Assembly (NCBI GenBank): GCA_018623655.1
Contig: JAAZVG010000017.1
Location: 1 to 16,803, forward strand
From: Flavobacteriaceae bacterium
GTDB lineage: Bacteria; Bacteroidota; Bacteroidia; Flavobacteriales; Flavobacteriaceae
DNA: 16,803 nt
Reading direction: 5' to 3'
The position numbers and the translations under genes were made by a program. Positions 13,647-16,803 of this stretch are shown here, piece by piece; within the stretch, counting starts at the first letter, position 1; each line of letters begins with the position of its first letter. The notes under the pieces are model-generated. The model made no database searches, was not told the DNA's origin, and was given only the letters and a program-made list of their open reading frames with translations.

Positions 13647-13713
13647 AATTGATTTTCAAAAGATTTATTTCAAGTCGTTAGTTTAAAACTTATGATAAGT
13701 TATAAAATCAATT
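13647..13713. repeat. Nested inverted repeats upstream of rnr
   Basis: AATTGATTTT (13647-13656) pairs with AAAATCAATT (13704-13713). Inside, AACTTA (13687-13692) and TAAGTT (13696-13701) form a 6-bp stem with a TGA loop. The structure lies just upstream of the proposed rnr -7 box. In such AT-rich DNA a chance origin cannot be excluded. Confidence 0.35.
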
Positions 13714-13762
13714 TTTTAATCAAATAATTATTGCAGCTACTAACAAACAATAATAAAGCCCA

Positions 13763-13770
13763 TATCTTCG
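13763..13770 (+). promoter_or_regulatory. Possible -7 promoter box of rnr (TATCTTCG)
   Basis: TATCTTCG differs from TATCTTTG at one position and ends 37 bases before the rnr ATG, much like the lepA arrangement. No -33 TTG is at standard distance, so this is a tentative call. Confidence 0.4.
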
Positions 13771-13807
13771 AAAAGAATTAAATAAAAAAAGAAGGGTTAT
13801 TAACTAG

Positions 13808-15991
13808 ATGTCTAAAAAGAAGAAAAAAAGAAAAAGTAAGGGAACTGGATTAACTAAGATACTGTTTGAATTTTTAGAACGTAATCCTGATAAAGCTTAC
13901 AATTTTAAACAGATCGCCTCTGCTTTAGATTTAAGAGACACTTATACACGCAACGAATTACTTAAGCGTGTAAAAAAACTAGTTAGTGAAAAGAGAATTA
14001 AAGAAACTGTAACTGGACGGTATCAATTACAAAAAGATCCATCTGAAGTTTATGAAGGGATTATTGATCTAAATAGTTCTGGGAATGGATACATTATTTC
14101 AAATCAATTCGAGGATGATTTATTTGTTCATTATTCTAACCTTAAAGGCGCTTTTCATAAAGACAAAGTATTATTCAAAGAAAACAAACGCTTTAAAAAA
14201 GGAAATAAAACTGAGGCTGTTGTAACAAAAATTATAGAACGCAATCAAAGTACTTTTGTTGGTGTTGTTGAACAGAACCCTAAGTTTTTATTTGTTCGAC
14301 CTTTATCTTCTAAAATACATACTGACTTTTTTGTAAAAGAGAGTTTAGTTAAGAAGGTTGAAACCAATGATAAGGTAATTGTAGAAATAATAAACTGGGG
14401 AAATACAAATAAAGCTCCTGAAGTTAGAATCATTAAAAATATTGGTAAAACAGGGGTTCATCAAACAGAAATTCATGCTATTCTTGCTGAGTATGGACTT
14501 CCTTTATTTTTCGAACCAGAATTACAGCAATATGCTGATGGTATAGACACCTCTGTTAAAGAGGAAGAAATAAGAAAAAGAAGAGATTTTAGAGATGTTC
14601 TCACTTTTACCATAGACCCTACAGATGCTAAGGATTTTGACGATGCGTTATCCTTTAAAGTATTACAGAATGGTAATTTTGAAATTGGAGTACACATCGC
14701 AGATGTTTCTCATTATTTAAAAGAAGGTTCTATTCTCGACGATGAAGCTTTTGACCGAGCAACTTCTGTATATCTTGTGGATAGGGTTGTTCCTATGCTT
14801 CCAGAAATTTTATCGAATAAAGCGTGTTCTCTAAGACCTAATGAAGAAAAATATACTTTTTCTGCTGTTTTCGAACTTACATCTAAAGCTAAAGTGGTTA
14901 ATGAGTGGTTTGGTAGAACCGTTATTAATTCTAACGAACGTTTTGCTTATCATGAAGCAGAATATATAATAACTACTGGTGATTTAATTATACCAGAAGA
15001 AATTTCTATACGACCTTCAGGTAGTTATTCTATTGATAAAGAAGTAGTTAATGCAATTCAAACTCTAAATGAATTAGCAATTATATTTCGATCACAGCGT
15101 ATGAATTCAGGTGCGATCTCTTTTGACAAAGAGGAGGTTAAATTTCATTTGAATGAAAATAATGAACCGGTCGGGGTGTTTTTTAAACAAAGCAAACAAG
15201 CGAATAAACTGATTGAGGAATTCATGCTTTTAGCGAATAGAAGTGTTGCTGCATTTATTGGTAAACAAAAAAAGACTTTTATATATCGTATACATGACGA
15301 ACCTGATTTTGATAAACTACAAGCATTAAATGGGGTGATTTCGAAGTTTGGACACCAACTTAATTTGAAAGATCGTAAATCAATAAGTAGTTCTATTAAT
15401 ACCTTATTATCAGACGTTAACGGTAAGGTTGAACAACAATTAGTTGATACATTGACTATTCGAAGTATGAGTAAAGCAATTTATTCTACTGAAAACATTG
15501 GTCATTACGGATTAGCTTTTGATTATTATACGCATTTTACTTCACCTATTAGACGGTACCCCGATGTAATGGTACATCGATTATTACAACATTATTTAAA
15601 CGGCGGCAGTAGTGTTACAGCAGAACCTTATGAATTAAAATGTAAGCATTCATCAGAACGTGAAGTTTTAGCCGCTAATGCTGAGAGAGATTCTATTAAA
15701 TATATGCAGGTAAAATTCATGGCTCAATTTATGAATCAAGAATTTGAAGGGGTTATTTCTGGGGTAACCGATTGGGGTATTTACGTGGAACTTTTTGAAA
15801 ATAAATGTGAGGGAATGATTCGAATCAGAGATATTGCTGGTGATATCTATTATTTTGACCAGGAACAATACGCTTTAATAGGGCATAAAACAGGAGACAC
15901 TATTCAATTAGGACAGACGGTAAAAATAAAGGTGAAAGACGCTGATGTATTGAAACGTCAAATAGATTTTGAATACCTAGAAAAGGTATAA
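13808..15991 (+). CDS. rnr: Ribonuclease R (RNB family 3'-5' exoribonuclease)
   Basis: This encodes a 727-residue processive exoribonuclease that degrades structured RNA, including rRNA and mRNA fragments. Domains in order are a lysine-rich N-terminus (KKKKKRKSK), a winged-helix domain (about 15-75), and cold-shock OB folds (about 80-225, with GIIDLNSSGNGYII). Next comes the RNB catalytic domain, with FTIDPTDAKDFDDAL carrying metal-binding Asp270, 276, 278 and 279. The conserved TSPIRRYPDVMVHRLL follows, and a C-terminal S1 domain (about 638-725, FEGVISGVTDWGIYVELF) ends the protein. The length is usual for the family. The gene is followed 6 bp later by the end of the tRNA-Cys gene on the other strand. 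RNase R is known for roles in cold adaptation and RNA quality control. Confidence 0.97.
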   Translation: MSKKKKKRKSKGTGLTKILFEFLERNPDKAYNFKQIASALDLRDTYTRNELLKRVKKLVSEKRIKETVTGRYQLQKDPSEVYEGIIDLNSSGNGYIISNQFEDDLFVHYSNLKGAFHKDKVLFKENKRFKKGNKTEAVVTKIIERNQSTFVGVVEQNPKFLFVRPLSSKIHTDFFVKESLVKKVETNDKVIVEIINWGNTNKAPEVRIIKNIGKTGVHQTEIHAILAEYGLPLFFEPELQQYADGIDTSVKEEEIRKRRDFRDVLTFTIDPTDAKDFDDALSFKVLQNGNFEIGVHIADVSHYLKEGSILDDEAFDRATSVYLVDRVVPMLPEILSNKACSLRPNEEKYTFSAVFELTSKAKVVNEWFGRTVINSNERFAYHEAEYIITTGDLIIPEEISIRPSGSYSIDKEVVNAIQTLNELAIIFRSQRMNSGAISFDKEEVKFHLNENNEPVGVFFKQSKQANKLIEEFMLLANRSVAAFIGKQKKTFIYRIHDEPDFDKLQALNGVISKFGHQLNLKDRKSISSSINTLLSDVNGKVEQQLVDTLTIRSMSKAIYSTENIGHYGLAFDYYTHFTSPIRRYPDVMVHRLLQHYLNGGSSVTAEPYELKCKHSSEREVLAANAERDSIKYMQVKFMAQFMNQEFEGVISGVTDWGIYVELFENKCEGMIRIRDIAGDIYYFDQEQYALIGHKTGDTIQLGQTVKIKVKDADVLKRQIDFEYLEKV

Positions 15992-15997
15992 AAAAAG

Positions 15998-16068
15998 AGG
16001 CATCGAGCGGATTCGAACCGCTGTACAAGCTTTTGCAGAGCTCTGCCTAGCCACTCGGCCACGATGCC
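15998..16068 (-). tRNA. tRNA-Cys (GCA)
   Basis: The minus strand gives a full cloverleaf: acceptor GGCATCG/CGATGCC, D arm beginning GCCG, anticodon stem GAGCT/AGCTT with loop CTGCAAA (anticodon GCA), and T arm AGCGG/CCGCT with TTCGAAT. The discriminator is T at position 15998, expected for tRNA-Cys. CCA is not encoded. It lies downstream of folB on the same strand but has its own promoter box 10 bases upstream. Its 3' end nearly touches the rnr stop. Confidence 0.95.
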
Positions 16069-16078
16069 AATTAGGTGG

Positions 16079-16086
16079 CAAATTTA
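16079..16086 (-). promoter_or_regulatory. -7 promoter box of tRNA-Cys (TAAATTTG)
   Basis: TAAATTTG on the minus strand fits TAnnTTTG exactly and ends 10 bases before the tRNA 5' end. This is close to the arrangement at the CAU tRNA. The -33 element is not clear. Confidence 0.6.
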
Positions 16087-16106
16087 CATTAAAAATTCTG
16101 CTTTCC

Positions 16107-16469
16107 CTAAGTATCTCTTTGTCGTGTAAGCTTAACAGACACAGACTTTACGTTAGCGCCAATAGGTGGGTTTATTTTAGAAACACAAACAGAAGTTTTT
16201 AAAAGACTTGGAAATGAATTAAAAAAATTTGAGATAATACGTTCGGCTACATGTTCTAATAGTTTTGAGGGTATTGCCATTTCTTTAGTTACAATCGCGG
16301 TAGCATCAACATAATCAATAGTATCTTCTAATTCATCACTTTTACAAGACTTTTCTAAAGACGTATATAAAACAACATCTACCCGATAATCACTACCAAT
16401 GATAGATTCTTCTTTTAAACATCCGTGATAAGCGTACAGTTTAATGTTGTTAAGGTGTATTTCTCCCAT
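16107..16469 (-). CDS. folB: Dihydroneopterin aldolase
   Basis: This encodes a 120-residue cytoplasmic enzyme of folate synthesis. It cleaves 7,8-dihydroneopterin to 6-hydroxymethyl-dihydropterin and glycolaldehyde. The FolB landmarks are IKLYAYHGCLKEE (9-21, with the active-site Glu), DYRVDVVL, DTIDYVDA with Tyr53, LLEHVAERI with the pterin-anchoring Glu73, and VSKINPPIGANVKSVSVKL with Lys98. An in-frame ATG at 16517 would add 16 residues (GFIIKSKGSISYFCL), but that segment covers the promoter dyad and is not family-like. The ATG at 16469 is chosen; it lies only 4 bases after a TACTTTTG box. The gene is divergent from glnS and upstream of tRNA-Cys. Confidence 0.95.
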   Translation of the reverse strand: MGEIHLNNIKLYAYHGCLKEESIIGSDYRVDVVLYTSLEKSCKSDELEDTIDYVDATAIVTKEMAIPSKLLEHVAERIISNFFNSFPSLLKTSVCVSKINPPIGANVKSVSVKLTRQRDT

Positions 16470-16473
16470 TAAG

Positions 16474-16481
16474 CAAAAGTA
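16474..16481 (-). promoter_or_regulatory. -7 promoter box of folB (TACTTTTG)
   Basis: TACTTTTG on the minus strand fits TAnnTTTG exactly and ends 4 bases before the folB ATG. This predicts a leaderless transcript, as at rbfA. Confidence 0.6.
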
Positions 16482-16489
16482 GGAAATGC

Positions 16490-16497
16490 TACCTTTG
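16490..16497 (+). promoter_or_regulatory. -7 promoter box of glnS (TACCTTTG)
   Basis: TACCTTTG followed by C fits the extended consensus and ends 20 bases before the glnS ATG, giving a leader of about 15 bases. Confidence 0.65.
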
Positions 16498-16517
16498 CTT
16501 TTTATAATAAACCCCAA

Positions 16518-16803
16518 ATGGAAGAAGCTAAACGATCATTAAATTTTATTGAACATATTATTGAAGAGGATATCTCCCAGTTTAATTGTTCACAAGAATC
16601 TTTACGGTTTAGATTTCCACCAGAACCCAATGGTTATTTACACATTGGTCATGCGAGTTCTATATGTTTAAATTTCGGCTTAGGAAAAAAATACAAGGCA
16701 CCCGTCAATCTTCGTTTTGATGATACTAATCCTAGTAAAGAAGAACAAGAATTTGTGGACTCAATTAAAACAGATGTTTCTTGGTTAGGCTTTGTTTGGG
16801 CCG
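16518..16803 (+). CDS. glnS: Glutamine-tRNA ligase (N-terminal part)
   Basis: The frame from ATG 16518 runs to the right edge and encodes the first 95 residues of a class I aminoacyl-tRNA synthetase that charges tRNA-Gln. RFRFPPEPNGYLHIGHASS (30-48) contains the HIGH nucleotide-binding motif at 42-45. NLRFDDTNPSKEEQEFVDSI and DVSWLGFVW follow, in the order and spacing of GlnRS. The DDTNP segment and the PPEPNG lead-in separate it from bacterial GluRS. The presence of glnS implies direct glutaminylation. The gene is cut by the window end (about one sixth is present), so the KMSKS loop and anticodon-binding domains are not seen. It is transcribed divergently from folB. Confidence 0.96.
   Translation, partial: MEEAKRSLNFIEHIIEEDISQFNCSQESLRFRFPPEPNGYLHIGHASSICLNFGLGKKYKAPVNLRFDDTNPSKEEQEFVDSIKTDVSWLGFVWA

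Larger units (their letters stand above)
13408..13807. other. AT-rich non-coding region between rpiB and rnr
   Basis: This 400-bp stretch separates two divergent genes and holds no convincing gene. It is strongly AT-rich and dense in inverted repeats. They are a perfect 18-bp palindrome (13444-13461); a 10-bp inverted pair AGGTAGTTAA/TTAACTACCT (13435-13444 and 13608-13617); GTAGTAAA/TTTACTAC (13505-13512 and 13536-13543); and AATTGATTTT/AAAATCAATT (13647-13656 and 13704-13713) around a small hairpin. A seven-codon frame with stop (13601-13621, MIVNYL) is too short to call. The region probably carries the regulatory signals of rpiB and rnr. A small RNA is possible but unproven. Confidence 0.6.
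16471..16500. repeat. Dyad of back-to-back promoter boxes between folB and glnS
   Basis: AAGCAAAAGTAG (16471-16482) and CTACCTTTGCTT (16489-16500) are inverted copies with one mismatch and a 6-bp spacer. Each arm is a complete outward TAnnTTTGCTT promoter element, for folB on the minus strand and glnS on the plus strand. The same design occurs between dusB and lepA. Confidence 0.8.

Noticed and set aside
15973..15996. Hairpin ATACCT/AGGTAT at the rnr end as a terminator
   Set aside because: On the plus strand it is followed by A rather than T residues, and on the minus strand the T run comes before the stem, so it does not fit an intrinsic terminator.
16470..16517. Extended folB start at 16517
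   Set aside because: The added residues are not seen in dihydroneopterin aldolases, and the region is the divergent promoter dyad.
16640..16670. HIGHASS in GlnRS differing from HIGHAKS of the E. coli enzyme
   Set aside because: The catalytic HIGH residues are intact, and I believe variation at this position occurs in Bacteroidota enzymes, so it is not evidence of altered function.

Overview
The window looks like chromosomal DNA of a Bacteroidota member, probably a marine Flavobacteriales-type organism. Three things support this. Promoters read TAnnTTTG (the Bacteroidota -7 element). Shine-Dalgarno sequences are nearly absent. The gene set is typical of the phylum: RbfA followed by an FtsX-type permease, DusB with the signature APMEDVSDPPFR, a lipoprotein S8 peptidase, a ~610-residue M1 peptidase, and GlnRS divergent from FolB. 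The content is mainly housekeeping. I see no insertion sequence, CRISPR array, prophage or conjugative element.

Layout. 1-189: 5' part of an unknown membrane protein (minus strand). 253-362: a non-initiator CAU tRNA with terminator and promoter (minus). 460-2033: rbfA and an overlapping FtsX-like permease (plus). 2020-3030: dusB (minus), overlapping the permease end. 3099-12586: a long plus-strand run of lepA, a two-domain universal stress protein, a SulP anion transporter with STAS and an extra C-terminal domain, a metallo-beta-lactamase-fold hydrolase, an S8 peptidase lipoprotein, an M1 peptidase and rnpA. From the stress protein onward, neighbours overlap or are 1 bp apart. 12551-13407: rpiB-elaA (minus). 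13408-13807: AT-rich non-coding region. 13808-15991: rnr (plus). 15998-16469: tRNA-Cys and folB (minus). 16518-16803: start of glnS (plus), cut by the window edge.

How the genes fit together. RbfA, LepA, DusB, RnpA, RNase R, GlnRS and the tRNAs all serve translation, tRNA and RNA metabolism. The stress protein and SulP genes are translationally coupled, which suggests a joint role in anion (sulfate or bicarbonate) transport and its control. The two peptidases are probably exported and act on extracytoplasmic peptides.

The most unusual signals are regulatory. The two tightly spaced divergent gene pairs, dusB/lepA and folB/glnS, each start from a dyad whose two arms are back-to-back TAnnTTTGCT promoter elements. 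Several genes appear to be transcribed leaderless or nearly so. GC content falls from roughly 37-58% in sampled lines of the left two thirds to roughly 27-37% on the right, changing inside the M1 peptidase gene. No clearly new multi-gene system is visible. The nearest candidate is the stress protein-SulP-hydrolase unit with its extended SulP.
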